DNA from: Lepturacanthus savala
Lineage: Eukaryota; Chordata; Actinopteri; Scombriformes; Trichiuridae
Reading direction: 5' to 3'
Assembly (NCBI GenBank): GCA_030544235.1
Contig: CM060478.1
Location: 754,727 to 818,726, forward strand
DNA: 64,000 nt
Shown here: piece by piece, positions 1 to 11,804 of the stretch
Layout of the letters: each line of letters opens with the position of its first letter
Position numbering within the stretch: position 1 is the first letter of the stretch
Translations under genes and position numbers: made by a program
The notes under the pieces: generated by a model
Database searches by the model: none
The model's input: the letters and a program-made list of their open reading frames with translations, nothing else
Told to the model about the DNA's origin: nothing

Positions 1-1778
1 TATTAGCTGTTATTACGTTATTAGCTTTAATTACGTTATTAGCTGTTATTACGTTATTAGCTTTAATTACGTTATTAGCTGTTATTACGTTATTAGCTTT
101 AATTACGTTATTAGCTGTTATTACGTTATTAGCTTTAATTACGTTATTAGCTGTTATTATGTTATTATGTTATTAGCTGTTATTACGTTATTAGCTGTTA
201 TTACGTTATTAGCTGTTATTACGTTATTAGCTTTAATTACGTTATTAGCTGTTATTACGTTATTAGCTTTAATTACGTTATTAGCTGTTATTACGTTATT
301 AGCTTTAATTACGTTATTAGCTGTTATTATGTTATTAGTTGTTATTATGTTATTAGCTTTAATTACGTTATTAACCGTTATTAGCTGTTATTAGCCGTTA
401 TTACGTTATTAGCTTTAATTACGTTATTAGCTGTTATTACGTTATTAGCTGTTATTACGTTATTAGCTTTAATTACGTTATTAGCTGTTATTACGTTATT
501 AGCTTTAATTACGTTATTAGCTGTTATTACGTTATTAGCTGTTATTACGTTATTAGCTTTAATTACGTTATTAGCTGTTATTACGTTATTAGCTTTAATT
601 ACGTTATTAGCTGTTATTACGTTATTAGCTTTAATTACGTTATTAGCTGTTATTACGTTATTAGCTTTAATTACGTTATTAGCTGTTATTACGTTATTAG
701 CTGTTATTACGTTATTAGCTTTAATTACGTTATTAGCTGTTATTACGTTATTAGCTTTAATTACGTTATTAGCTGTTATTACGTTATTAGCTTTAATTAC
801 GTTATTAGCTGTTATTACGTTATTAGCTTTAATTACGTTATTAGCTGTTATTATGTTATTATGTTATTAGCTGTTATTACGTTATTAGCTGTTATTACGT
901 TATTAGCTGTTATTACGTTATTAGCTTTAATTACGTTATTAGCTGTTATTACGTTATTAGCTTTAATTACGTTATTAGCTGTTATTACGTTATTAGCTTT
1001 AATTACGTTATTAGCTGTTATTATGTTATTAGTTGTTATTATGTTATTAGCTTTAATTACGTTATTAACCGTTATTAGCTGTTATTAGCCGTTATTACGT
1101 TATTAGCTGTTATCACGTTATTAGCCGTTATTACGTTATTAGCTTTAATTACGTTATTAGCTGTTATTACGTTATTAGCTTTAATTACGTTATTAGCTGT
1201 TATCACGTTATTAGTTGTTATTATGTTATTAGCTTTAATTACGTTATTAACCGTTATTAGCTGTTATTAGCCGTTATTACGTTATTAGCTGTTATCACGT
1301 TATTAGCTGTTATTACGTTATTAGCTTTAATTACGTTATTAGCTGTTATCACGTTATTAGCCGTTATTACGTTATTAGCCGTTATTACATTATTAGCCGT
1401 TATTACGTTATTAGCTGTTATTACATTATTAGCCGTTATTACGTTATTAGCTGTTATTAGCCGTTATTACGTTATTAGCCGTTATTACGTTATTAGCCGT
1501 TATTACGTTATTAGCCGTTATTACGTTATTAGACGTTATTACGTTATTAGCCGTTATTACGTTATTAGCCGTTATTACGTTATTAGCCGTTATTACGTTA
1601 TTAGCCGTTATTACGTTATTAGACGTTATTACGTTATTAGCCGTTATTATGTTATTAGCCGTTATTACGTTATTAGCCGTTATTACGTTATTAGCCGTTA
1701 TTACGTTATTAGCCGTTATTACGTTATTAGACGTTATTACGTTATTAGCCGTTATTACGTTATTAGCCATTAATACGT
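1..1778. repeat. 18-bp minisatellite array, DUSP19 intron 1
   Basis: Continuous array of an 18-bp unit of the form GTTATTAGCTGTTATTAC, with ctg, ctttaa, ccg and acg variants. It runs off the left edge of the window. The period is a multiple of three, so open frames of 75-117 codons arise by chance on both strands. A block of about 690 bp recurs (compare 167-394 with 861-1088), showing higher-order duplication. Confidence 0.95.
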
Positions 1779-1949
1779 TATCTCCTGTTATTTTTAACAT
1801 TATCTCCTGTTATTTTTAACATTATCTCCTGTTATTTTTAACGTTATCTCCTGTTATTTTTAACATTATCTCCTGTTATTTTTAATATTATCTCCTGTTA
1901 TTTTTAATATTATCTCCTGTTATTTTTAACGTTATCTCCTGTTTAATCT
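1779..1949. repeat. Short tandem array of about 22 bp units
   Basis: About seven copies of a unit reading ATCTCCTGTTATTTTTAACA, with small changes. It abuts the 18-bp array, and the shared GTTATT core suggests related origin. Confidence 0.85.
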
Positions 1950-2494
1950 CCTGCTCCTCTCATTCATTTTAACATCTTCAGCAGATGCTAGGTGCTACAC
2001 ATGTAGCTTCCATCACTTTGTTCCTCCAGAGTTAGCTTAACTCCGTCCAGTAAAGACTGAATCTTCACCGAACGTCGGATCGTTCTGAACCAGAGGAACA
2101 AAGACTCCAGCTGGATAATTACAGGAAGACGGCGGCGGGGTTCCCTCCTCGTCTCCAGCACACGCTAACGAATCCACATCCTCCTCCTCAACACGCCAAC
2201 AACACGGATATGAACCCCCACGTGTCTGGACTGAATCCAGGTTTAAACCTGGACTGAATCCAGGTTTAAACCTGACACGTCTGAGAGAAGCAGGAGGAGC
2301 AGAGATTCAACTTTAACTTTTAATTTAACTTTTAATTTAACTTTAACTTTTAATTTAACTTTTAATTTAACATTTAACAGTTAACACTAGTTATTATAGA
2401 CATGGATTCAGCTCATTTTAATTAACTAGTTATTAGGAGAAGTCGTTAAAAATCTCCTTCATTCTGGTAGAAAAGCTGACGTGAAGTAGAGTTG
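1950..2494. other. Non-repetitive part of DUSP19 intron 1
   Basis: Mostly unique sequence. It contains a short duplicated block around 2230-2275 (a GAATCCAGGTTTAAACCTG palindrome-like motif, twice) and a TTAACTTTTAATTT repeat at 2310-2372. A minus-strand open stretch at about 2170-2010 does not resemble the next DUSP19 segment, so I do not call an exon. Confidence 0.5.
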
Positions 2495-2737
2495 GAGGTA
2501 TTTATAGTAGTATTTATAGTAGTATTAGTACTAGTACCCAGTAGTAGGAAGTATATATAGTAGTATATATAGTAGTATTTATAGTAGTACCCAGTAGTAG
2601 GAAGTATTTATAGTAGTATTTATAGTAGTATTTATAGTAGTACCCAGTAGTAGGAAGTATTTATAGTAGTATTTATAGTAGTACCCAGTAGTAGGAAGTA
2701 TTTATAGTAGTATTTATAGTAGTATTTATAGTAGTAC
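2495..2737 (-). repeat. Tandem array built on the DUSP19 exon 1 donor site
   Basis: Directly after the DUSP19 exon 1 donor (minus strand), the last exon bases and the donor recur. The block TTCCTACTACTGG followed by GTAC appears four more times, with decoy exon ends near 2684, 2643, 2590 and 2537. Copies are separated by TATAAATACTACTA-type spacers. The array runs away from the exon into intron 1. Confidence 0.85.
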
Positions 2738-3089
2738 CCAGTAGTAGGAAGGGTCTAACGACTCCAACTTGCAGATCCAGACTCGTATCTTCTATGAATC
2801 CACATCCTGCTCCCTCCACCTCCTCCACCTCCTCCACCTCCTCTCCTCCTCCTGCTCCTCCTGCTCCTGCTCCTGCTCCTCCTGCTCCTCCTCCTGCTCC
2901 TCCTGCTCCTCCTCCTGCTCCTCCTGCTCCTCCTCCTGCTCCTCCTGCTCCTCCTCCTCCTGCTCCTGCTCCTCCTCCTCGTCTCCTCCTCTCCAGCAGC
3001 TTCCTGCCCGTCACCGTGGTAACCAGCGTGTCCTGTTTCCTCAGCCTGTTCCTGGAGAAGCCTTGAATTTCCTGAGTCAGTGAATGCAT
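2738..3089 (-). CDS. DUSP19: DUSP19 coding exon 1 (N-terminal part of the phosphatase), with an expanded Gly/Ala tract
   Basis: Read on the minus strand from the ATG at 3089-3087. The product starts MHSLTQEIQGFSRNRLRKQ and ends DLQVGVVRPFLLLG, which matches the start and end of the first exon of vertebrate DUSP19 (SKRP1). DUSP19 is a dual-specificity phosphatase and scaffold in the MKK7-JNK pathway. The exon holds 117 codons plus one base. The last Gly is split by a GT donor at 2737-2736, after which similarity stops. The catalytic HCxxGxSR domain lies in later exons outside the window. Residues 38-82 are a Gly/Ala tract encoded by GGA/GCA repeats, followed by an acidic EEV repeat. As I recall, the human region is about 40 residues shorter, so the tract looks like an expanded coding minisatellite. 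An in-frame ATG 21 bases upstream exists, but the downstream one aligns with the family. I am sure of the gene and less sure that the whole tract is retained in mRNA. Confidence 0.88.
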
Positions 3090-4030
3090 CACTGGGGTCA
3101 AAACCACCAAATTATTACTATCAAATATTTAACCACGTTAAGTTCACATATATATGAAATACTGCAGAAAAACCTCTTAAAACTAGTGTTAACTGATATA
3201 AACTTTCACTAATTCTGGTTAAAAATGAACTAATTGACTCACAAATCCTTATTTAACTAATAACAACGGATTCATTGACTATAAGGAGTCAGTCTAAGCT
3301 ACAACATGATCATTTCTATGTTTAAATATTTAAATCATATCTTAAAGCTTATTAAATAAAATGAGACTGAACAGAAACTACAGTGAGTTAAAGTGTAGAA
3401 TCACAGCATCAACACTGAGCTAAAGGCTGGAATCAGTGAATTACAGCTGATTATGGACAGATCGTATATATTTATCGCTTTATTTTATATAATGACACCC
3501 ACCTGTTTGTAATTATTCAGATTTCAGCTCGTTGGTCATTGATTTTTCTCTTTTATCTAATAAATGACATGTTTCGCAGCGTAGAACAGAATAAACATGT
3601 TGTAGAAACAGGAAGCTGCGTCTGCTGCCTGATGCGTTCAAGGACTCACAGGAAAATAGGAAATAGTAGTTTTTAACTCATCTTTATTAAGATCCTTTAC
3701 TGAAGTAAAAGTACCAATACAGCAACGTAAAAATACTCCATTACAAGTAAAAAAAATGCTGCATGAACAAACTACTACTATTAATTAAAAGCATGTTGCA
3801 GAGACAGCTTCTGGTGAAGCATTAATTAATTAATTTAATGTATTTAATTGTTTATTATTTTCAGTTTGCACTTAAATGCCCCATTTATTTGATTTACTTT
3901 TTTTTATTTTTTTATTAATACATACATTTTTATGTATTTTTTTTTTGCATTTTATGCATTCATTGAGGACATGTTGGGGAAACAAAATCAAGTTTCTTAA
4001 CTTTGACCAGAAATTTGCTCTGACCAGAAA
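3090..4030. other. Intergenic region on the DUSP19 side (its promoter and 5' UTR must lie here)
   Basis: AT-rich unique sequence upstream of the DUSP19 ATG. I see no clear TATA box or CpG island. A block around 3960-4060 (aacaaaatcaagtttcttaa) recurs at about 4590 and partly at 4870, so this area carries partial segmental duplications. Confidence 0.5.
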
Positions 4031-4034
4031 TAGG

Positions 4035-4475
4035 GAAATATTTAGCTCGTATTAGCTTCTATACAAGCTACTGTTAGCTAGCTACTAGTCTATATTACTA
4101 TAGTATACTAACTACTGTTAGCTAGCTACTAGTCTATACTACTATAGTATACTAACTACTGTTAGCTAGCTACTAGTCTATACTACACTATACTATACTA
4201 GCTACTATTAGCTAGCTACTAGTCTATATTACTATAGTATACTAACTACTGTTAGCTAGCTACTAGTCTATACTACACTATACTATACTAGCTACTATTA
4301 GCTAGCTACTAGTCTATACTACACTATACTATACTAGCTACTTTTAGCTAGCTACTAGTCTATATTACTATAGTATACTAACTACTGTTAGCTAGCTACT
4401 AGTCTATACTACACTATACTATACTAGCTACTATTAGCTAGCTACTAGTCTATACTACTATACTATGCTAGTTAC
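4035..4475. repeat. Tandem array of CTACTAGTCTATACTA-type units, intergenic
   Basis: Units of about 55-60 bp carrying TTAGCTAGCTACTAGTCTAT followed by TACTATAGTATAC recur about seven times. They are rich in short palindromes (GCTAGC, ACTAGT, CTATAG). A shorter copy of the array lies at about 4660-4765. Confidence 0.85.
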
Positions 4476-4659
4476 TAGTGCTGTATGGGATCAATAAAAT
4501 CCTATATAATATAATAGTATATTTTTTGTTTTGTTTTTTTCTAAACTTTCCTCTAATTGGATTTTTGGGGATGTTTTAATTCATTGAGGAAACAAAAATC
4601 AAGTTTCTTAACTTTAAAGATTTGTTCTGACCAGAAATTGAGAAATATTTTTCTAGTAT

Positions 4660-4765
4660 TAGCTCGCTACTATACTAGCTACTGTTAGCTAGCTACTAGT
4701 CTATATTACTATACTATACTAGCTACTGTTAGCTAGCTACTAGTCTACACTACTATACTATGCTA
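4660..4765. repeat. Second short copy of the CTACTAGTCTATACTA array
   Basis: Two to three units like those at 4035-4475. They are preceded by the same aacaaaaatcaagtttctt block, so the whole neighbourhood was duplicated as one segment. Confidence 0.8.
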
Positions 4766-4899
4766 GCTAAGTCTAATCTAATTTAATATAATATAATAGG
4801 ATATATTTTGGTCTTTTTTCTAAACTTTTCTCTAATTGGATTTTTGGGGTCTTCTTTTATTCATTAAAGGACATGTTGGGGAAACAAAATCAGTTGAAT

Positions 4900-5247
4900 T
4901 TTCTTTTATTGTAATTTGTTTGACCTCCATATTTTTATTTAAAATTACCGGAGTCATGCTATTAACGAGGTTCCGTGAACGCAGCAGCCTGGTTGTGGAA
5001 TCAGGACACAGCTCCTGATCCAGGGAGACGGTGGAGAACAGGAAGCCGCCGCTGGCTCTGTTAACATGGGAAAAATCTAAAAAAAAAAACACAAATAACT
5101 CCGTAAATTATCCTTTTTCTGGTTTTTCATTCTCTCTCCTGCTTTTTACGGACCTTGCGGAGATTTCTGCTGTTTTTTTTTGTTTTTTTTCCTTCCCCTC
5201 CAGGACGCGTTTGGAGATTTAACCCAACCCAAAAACCCCGCTCCAAG
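4900..5247 (+). promoter_or_regulatory. NCKAP1: NCKAP1 promoter and 5' UTR (approximate)
   Basis: Higher GC and CpG content than its surroundings, just upstream of the NCKAP1 ATG. The start site cannot be fixed from sequence. A short upstream ORF (ATG at 5066, five codons including stop) would lie in the leader if transcription starts before it. A T-rich tract ending in CCCCTCCAG at 5201 looks like an acceptor, so a 5' UTR intron is possible but unproven. Confidence 0.4.
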
Positions 5248-5358
5248 ATGTCGTCGCGGGGCGTGATCCAGCCGAGCCAGCAGAAGCTGGCAGAAAAACT
5301 CACCATCCTCAACGACAGGGGCATCGGGATGTTAACCCGCGTTTATAATATCAAAAAG
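5248..5358 (+). CDS. NCKAP1: NCKAP1 coding exon 1 (residues 1-37)
   Basis: Start codon at 5248 in the context CCAAGATGT. It encodes MSSRGVIQPSQQKLAEKL through YNIKK and ends at a phase-0 junction with donor GTTTGC. The start matches the conserved family N terminus (one extra residue near the start compared with human, as I recall). A second in-frame ATG at codon 28 lies inside conserved sequence and is not the start. Confidence 0.96.
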
Positions 5359-7276
5359 GTTTGCACACGCACCCATTATACATAATAAATATGCGTGAAT
5401 GTGTATATATATATATAATATATATACACCACCCACAAAGGGCTGTGATTATATGGATATCTACAGCTCAGTTAATATTAGTCACAGTATTTTACGACGT
5501 AAACGTATAGTGTTTTTTTTATTTAGCCATTTATAATGAGCAATGGGATATATTCATACTAATAAACGGCAATTAAAGAGTGAAACTTGGTGAATTTAGC
5601 CCCCCAATCCAAGGCGATATCGGCGAAACATGCAGGCCCCTGCAGGTGTTTCGGTTTAACTCGCCCACCCGTGTTAACTGGTGACTTCCGGCCGAATGTG
5701 TCGGTGGTTGTCGTGGTGACAGCAGCCGTTGAAAGCCCCTAAAAACGTCTTAAATGATCCTTAATTTGTATTTCTTATAAATTAAATAACAAGAAGTGTT
5801 CACATTCTTTAACTTATATTTTTTTTTCTGAATTCGTGCAACCAAACGACGCATTCGGCTGAAAGTCACCGGTTAACACGGTCGCGAGTTAAACCGGAAC
5901 ACCGGCTGGTAATGGCGGCGGCAGGTTAGCTTAGCATCGAGCTAACTAGCCGCTAATGCTAAGCTAGCAGTCGGGCGTCGTCCAAAACACCAGGATCATT
6001 ATAAACAGCAGCAGCCAGATGCTAACATGCTAACACATGCTATTAACTGCTTATTAATCAGTTTTAACGTTTATTTTTAATTAATTAATTTATCTGGCTG
6101 CTACTTTACTCGAGTATTTCCACGATAAATACTTCATACTTCCATTTCACTGCAGTATTATTATATTTCTCCTGAGCTTGAATTACTTCTCAGATGGATA
6201 TTTTAATATTTTACGTAAAAATTAATATACTTATTAATATATTCTCTCTATATTGTTGCTGTTTGCTTTTATTTTTTATTTGCATTTTGTGTGAAAGGCA
6301 GTATTTTTACTATTAAACGACCCAAAGTATCTTAAATTGACTCCAGATTGATAAATTAACGTAAATATTTAGAGATTTAAAAACTAATTTGATGTTATTT
6401 CTTATTATTTTACTTATATTTACTATTAGAAACAGTAATTAAATACAAATGGGTACATTTACTCTGCATTTAAATACATTTCTGAGGTATTTTCTACTTT
6501 TCTTATCCGTATTTAATATGAAAAATCTGTTTATAAAATATATATTTTATATTTTAATTTCCAGTTGATGCTATTTAATAATTTTATATTCTACTATTCA
6601 TATTAAAATTTGTACATAAAATTGTAGATTTTAATATTAGAACGATTTACGGCAATAAAAGGAACATGGAGCGCATTATTTATAAAATATATTAAAAATA
6701 TATATATTTTAATACAATACTTTTAATATTAATTTAAAATATATGAACAATTGGCTCCACTTAATGTATTAATCAGTGATAAAACAAACACATTATAATA
6801 TAAATTTCTAATTAAAGCCAATATGCATAACAGGTACTTTTACTTTTGATACTTCAAGTAGATTTTTCTGTACTTTTTACTTAAGAATCTGAGCAAATTC
6901 ATGTTATCAGAGGGTAAAATGATGAATAAAATCCAAAATAAATGGATAAATTAATATATTTTACAAATAAAATAACTATATGTGTAACTCCGACTGTTAA
7001 ATCCTCATTTAATCTTTATATTTATTCTATAATTCTATATATAATAGATTTAAAGGTTATTTTAACAGCAGTTTTATAAATAACAGGAATTAATCCACTG
7101 ATAAACGTCTAATTAAACACATTTTAATGGAGGAATGATGAGGATAGAGGTTCAGTTTGTGATGAATAGAAACAAAAAGCTCTTTATAAAGATGAATTAT
7201 TTATTTATAGAGTCTGAATGCTGCTATTTATTATTATTATTCACAGCTGAAAGGGTGAATACAGCTGTAAAAACCA
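5359..7276. other. NCKAP1 intron 1, 5' part
   Basis: The first 600 bases keep some CpG-rich sequence (around 5600-5960) that could be promoter-proximal regulatory DNA. The rest is AT-rich with a short TA repeat at 5405-5427 and no gene. Confidence 0.5.
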
Positions 7277-7630
7277 TGTTTTTACTTATTATTCTAGTTC
7301 TATAACAGAGTTTTAGATGTTTTTACTTATTATTCTAGTTCTATAACAGAGTTTTAGATGTTTTTACTTATTATTCTAGTTATATAACAGAGTTTTAGAT
7401 GTTTTTACTTATTATTCTAGTTATATAACAGAGTTTTAGATGTTTTTACTTATTATTCTAGTTATATAACAGAGTTTTAGATGTTTTTACTTATTATTCT
7501 AGTTATATAACAGAGTTTTAGATGTTTTTACTTATTATTCTAGTTATATAACAGAGTTTAAGATGTTTTTACTTATTATTCTAGTTATATAACAGAGTTT
7601 TAGATGTTTTTACTTATTATTCTAGTTATA
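7277..7630. repeat. Minisatellite of about 41 bp, intron 1
   Basis: Eight to nine head-to-tail copies of a unit containing TTTTTACTTATTATTCTAG and TATATAACAGAGTTTTAGAT. Copies are almost identical, so it is young or homogenised. Each contains an acceptor-like TATTCTAG. Confidence 0.93.
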
Positions 7631-8259
7631 CTGATTATTTATCTTTAAACTCCTTCCTTTCCTTCCTCCTTCCTTCCTTTTTTCATATCTGTCTCATTCT
7701 GTCTCATCAGCCCTAAAAAAGCTTTTAATATTATTATTTCTGCTTTTTTCCTCATTAAATATTCCTCCAGCATCTTAACACCAGCTGTTTCCCAAAGCTA
7801 GAAACTAAAGAATCAACAGAATAATCTTTATTCTTTCTAATTCCTAATGAATTTTCTCACCAAATCACTAATTTAGCACCAATTAATTCACTTAATTCAG
7901 ATTTTAAGATAAAAACACAGATGCTGGATGATGTTTTCTACCTGTAGGAGAAAGTTTTACAGTAAAATCATCATTAACATCAGAGATTCTGTTGTTTTTG
8001 CTGCTGAAAACCTTTAAAAGCTTATTAATCCTGGCTTCAACGTGGCTTTAACCCTTTTTCTTTGCTGCGTTTATCTGTGTTGGAGGATTTTTTAACATCA
8101 TTTTTTATTTGATTTAACTCTGATTATTCTCTATAGTCTTTAAAACCAGAGATGGAAAATAAAAAGCAAATTATGATCCAACATAAATTCAGTGTTTATG
8201 GAATATTCAGTAGAAATTAAAGGTATTTAACTGTTATCCATCAATTTCCTGTAGTTTTT
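7631..8259. other. Intron 1 sequence without recognised features
   Basis: AT-rich with a CTTCC-type pyrimidine tract at about 7650-7680. I see no gene here. Confidence 0.5.
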
Positions 8260-9390
8260 TACTGTAGAAATACTTCATGTTGTTGTATATTTACTGTAAA
8301 ATCAAACAAATACTATGGTTTTAATTGTATTTACTGTATTAGATGATTAACGGTAAAATTAAACTATTAAATACTGTGATTCTACTTGTATCTACAGTAT
8401 TTATTTATTAGTTCATTAATTGTACAATAAACAAATCAATGTTTAAAACTCTATAATAATTAATTCTATAATAAAAACAATAAAATATTAAATAATTAAA
8501 ATAAATCAATAATTATTTCAGGTGTATTTACATTATTGGATGAATAATTCAAATTATTTAATTAATTATACAATAAAATAATTAAATACTGTGATTTCAG
8601 TTGTATTTACTGTATTTATTTATTAGTTGATTAATTGTACAATAAAAAATCAGTGTTTAAAACTATAATAATTAATTCTATAATAAAAACAATAAAATAT
8701 TAAATAATTAAATTAATGTTATTTCAGGTGTATTTACATTATTGGATAAATAATTATAAAATTAAAATTATTTAATTAATTCTACAATAAAACAATTAAA
8801 TACTGTGATTTCAGGTGTATTTACATTATTAGGTGATTAATTCTATAATTAAAAAAATATAGTTATTACAGGTTTATTTACTGTATTTATTTATTTATTA
8901 GTTGATTAAGTATAAAATTAAAACAACAATAAAATACTGTGATTCCACTTGTATTTACAGTATTTAATTTATTAGTTGATTAATTGTATAATAAAAAACA
9001 ATTAAAACTGTTATTTCACTTCATAATTACAGTATTATGTGATTAATAAATAATATAATAATAATAATTATTATTATTATTATTAATAAAATGATAAAAT
9101 ACTGTGATTCCACTTGTATTTACAGTATTTATTAATTTATTAGTTGATTAATTGTATAATAAAAACAATTAAAACTGATTAATTATAAAATAATAAAATA
9201 CTGTGATTCCACTTGTATTTACATTATTAATTTATTAGTTGATTAATTATACAATAAAAACAAAAATCATTGTTTAAAACTCTATAATAATTAATTCTAT
9301 AATAAAAGAATAAAATATGAAATAATTAAAATAATATTACTTCATGTTATTAGATGAATAATGATAAAATAAAGGTAATTAACTGTTATA
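8260..9390. repeat. Degenerate AT-rich tandem repeat, intron 1
   Basis: Several imperfect copies of a long unit sharing AATACTGTGATT, TTGTATTTACAGTATTTATT and TTAGTTGATTAATTGTA. Spacing is irregular, with many indels, so this array looks older than the others. Confidence 0.75.
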
Positions 9391-9975
9391 TTCATAATTC
9401 AGTGATTTTTTTATAGTACTACTTGTGTTTTACAGTAATATTTGACATCTACTGTAATGCAGTAACTTTACTGCGTTTACCACAGTAAAAGCTGCAGCTT
9501 TCAGTGTATTTTCCTGTAAATATCAGAGTAAATGTGCTGTAAATTCTAATAATAGAACAGCCTTGAACTAGAAAGCCGTCCTGTTTTTATTTATTTATTT
9601 ATGGAGGTTAGTTTTTAATAGATTCATCATCAGCAGCAGCTTAAAATAAATGAAATAACCTCTGAAATAATCCCAATAAACCAGGTCATTTATAAACTTT
9701 TAGTTGCTGCTCCTGTTAAAACCCAGTGAAAGTGTTTTATGGCACATTTAATGTAGTTTAATTTCAGTTTTAATGTATTTCAGCCGTCAGTGGATGTGGA
9801 TAAATGAATCATTGAATCATTGGAGGCTGATAAAACGCAGCTTTTATTGATCATTTAGTCTTTTCTGGCTGCGTTTTCCTTCCTGGATTTATTTCTGTTT
9901 TATAGCATTTAATTCATCTTTATCAGAGTCAGATATTCATTTAGATCCAATATCTGCATGAGACTAGAATTTATT
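9391..9975. other. Intron 1 sequence without recognised features
   Basis: AT-rich unique sequence; nothing recognised. Confidence 0.5.
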
Positions 9976-11140
9976 AGAGCTGCAGCTAACGACTAATCTG
10001 ATAATCGATCGATTGTTGGAATGATTAATGGTTCAGAGACAGAAGAGAAGCTGGAACCAGAGAATTTAGACATTTTATTGATTTTTAAAAGAAATATTTA
10101 TTTATTTTATTTTTAATATTTGTGGTTTTGAAATTATTTTAAATTTTTTTTTAATTATTTTTAGTATCTTGAATATTTTTTGTGTTTTTCCTTGTATATT
10201 TATTATTATTAATTATTATTTTTTTGATTTTAGTATTTTATTATTTTTAATAATAAAAAAACTCATATACATTAATTGATTTTTTTAAAAAAATATTTAT
10301 TTATATTTTTATATTTTTTTTATATTATTTTTAGTATCTTGAATATATTTTTGTGGTTTTAGTATTTTTCTTTGTATATTATTAATTATTATTTTTGTGT
10401 ATTTTATTATTTTTAATAATAAAAAAGACTCATACATTGATTTTATTAAAAAATATATATTTTTTTATTTTTAATATTTGTGGTTTGAAATTATTTTAAT
10501 AAATTTATTAATTTTTTATTATTTTTTATATATATTATTTTTAGTATCTTAAATATTTTTTGTGGTTTTAGTATTTTCTTTATATATTTTTAAATTATTA
10601 TTTTTAGTATTTTATTATTTTTACTTTTAGCATTTAATCATCAAGAAGAATAAATTAATCAGGAAATAATCAGAGAAGAGAAAATAATATTTATTTATTT
10701 TTTGTATCATAATTTATTTTATTATCTTGAATATTTTGTAGTATTTTCTTTGTATATTTTTAAATTATTATTTTTTGTATTTTATTATTTAGACTTTTAG
10801 GATTTAATCATCGTTAATTTTCTAATTAAAAAATAAATCCATTAATCACTTATCAGAATAATTACGGCAACAATCATCTTCATTTTTCTAAAAAGCTCTA
10901 ACATAAAAATCTGTTTTTACAGTTGGGTGTGAAAAGGGGGCTTTTATTTTGAAGGACAGACACATTACGAGGTCACATGACCAGGATATCCCTATTGCTG
11001 ACGTGAGCATCACTGTCTCACAGCTTTTCCTTATATTTCTTAAATATCTCTGTTATTTTAGGCCATTTTAAGTCGTAACAACATTCAGTAAATGTTAAAT
11101 AGAAGGTTTAATAACTGATTAATCGCTGCAGCTCTAATTA
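9976..11140. mobile_element. Candidate non-autonomous DNA element with TAGAGCTGCAGC ends
   Basis: Begins with TAGAGCTGCAGC and ends with its reverse complement GCTGCAGCTCTA, with A/T-rich, locally repetitive filling and no transposase. The right end (10921-11140) recurs inverted at 12355-12605 and in part at about 47330-47400, so it belongs to a dispersed family. I could not settle a target-site duplication. The boundaries are an inference. Confidence 0.5.
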
Positions 11141-11565
11141 AATTAAATAAACCAGCAAATATTAGAATGACAGAAGTCAGATTAGACCAATAAATACATT
11201 AATTCTAACTGTTTTTTCTTTTATTTCCCTGCCAGTTCATGTTCCTCTTAAAGTGCCATCACATTTAGTCCTATTTTATCATTGATTTCTGTTTATTTCT
11301 ATTGTTTTCGTGCAGCCAGCATCGTAACGACAGTGAAAATCAACGAGTCTCCTCACGTTTTTTGTTTTTTTTTTCCCAGAGTTCAGGGACCCGTCTCCGT
11401 TCTCGGTTACTAGGCAACAGCCACGGACCAGAAACTCTGCAGAAATTCTGGTCTTTATCCGTTTATCCTCAGCGGTGGCCATGTTCTAGCTGCTAAAATG
11501 GATGTGATGCTCATTTCTGACGGAGGATATGACCGTTTCATTTAGACTCAGAGTAGGAAACTGAC

Positions 11566-11602
11566 GTGTGTGTGTGTGTTCTGTGTGTGTGTGTTCTGTG
11601 TG

Positions 11603-11640
<38 letters not shown>

Positions 11641-11647
11641 GTGTGTG
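11566..11647 (+). repeat. (TG)n microsatellite upstream of the microexon
   Basis: Interrupted TG repeat ending about 105 bases upstream of the microexon. In RNA, UG repeats are bound by TDP-43 and CELF-type proteins, and this one is complementary to the CA repeat downstream. Confidence 0.95.
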
Positions 11648-11753
11648 GACCACTGATCCAGCAGTTTTTTTTGTCTGGGTGGGCTCTTTGTTTTTGATTT
11701 ATTCTCTTCTTCTCTCCGTTCCAATGCTTCCCCCCTCCCCTTCTCCTATGCAG

Positions 11754-11771
11754 CAAGGACAAGTTTGGAAG
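11754..11771 (+). CDS. NCKAP1: NCKAP1 18-nt alternative microexon (adds QGQVWK)
   Basis: Eighteen bases encoding QGQVWK, preceded by a pyrimidine tract ending CTATGCAG and followed by GTTTGC. The length is a multiple of three and both flanking exons are phase 0, so inclusion adds six residues between KK (37) and A (38). As I recall, the longer human NCKAP1 isoform is six residues longer than the main one, with an insert at this place. A TGC motif lies about 25 bases upstream of the acceptor, as in neuronal microexons controlled by SRRM4. The sequence around it looks less repetitive than the rest of intron 1. Being optional, it is not counted in the 1129 residues. Confidence 0.82.
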
Positions 11772-11804
11772 GTTTGCAAAGTTTATCACCTTCCACTGAT
11801 GAAC

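Noticed and set aside
2010..2170. Minus-strand open stretch that looks somewhat protein-like, considered as DUSP19 exon 2
   Set aside because: It does not resemble the DUSP19 segment that should follow exon 1, and its frame ends in a stop without suitable splice sites.
2769..3083. Plus-strand Ser/Cys-rich and Pro-rich frames
   Set aside because: Complement of DUSP19 exon 1, whose minus-strand reading matches a known protein.
5160..5247. Acceptor-like site upstream of the ATG, suggesting a 5' UTR intron
   Set aside because: No matching donor could be identified, so it is kept only as a remark.
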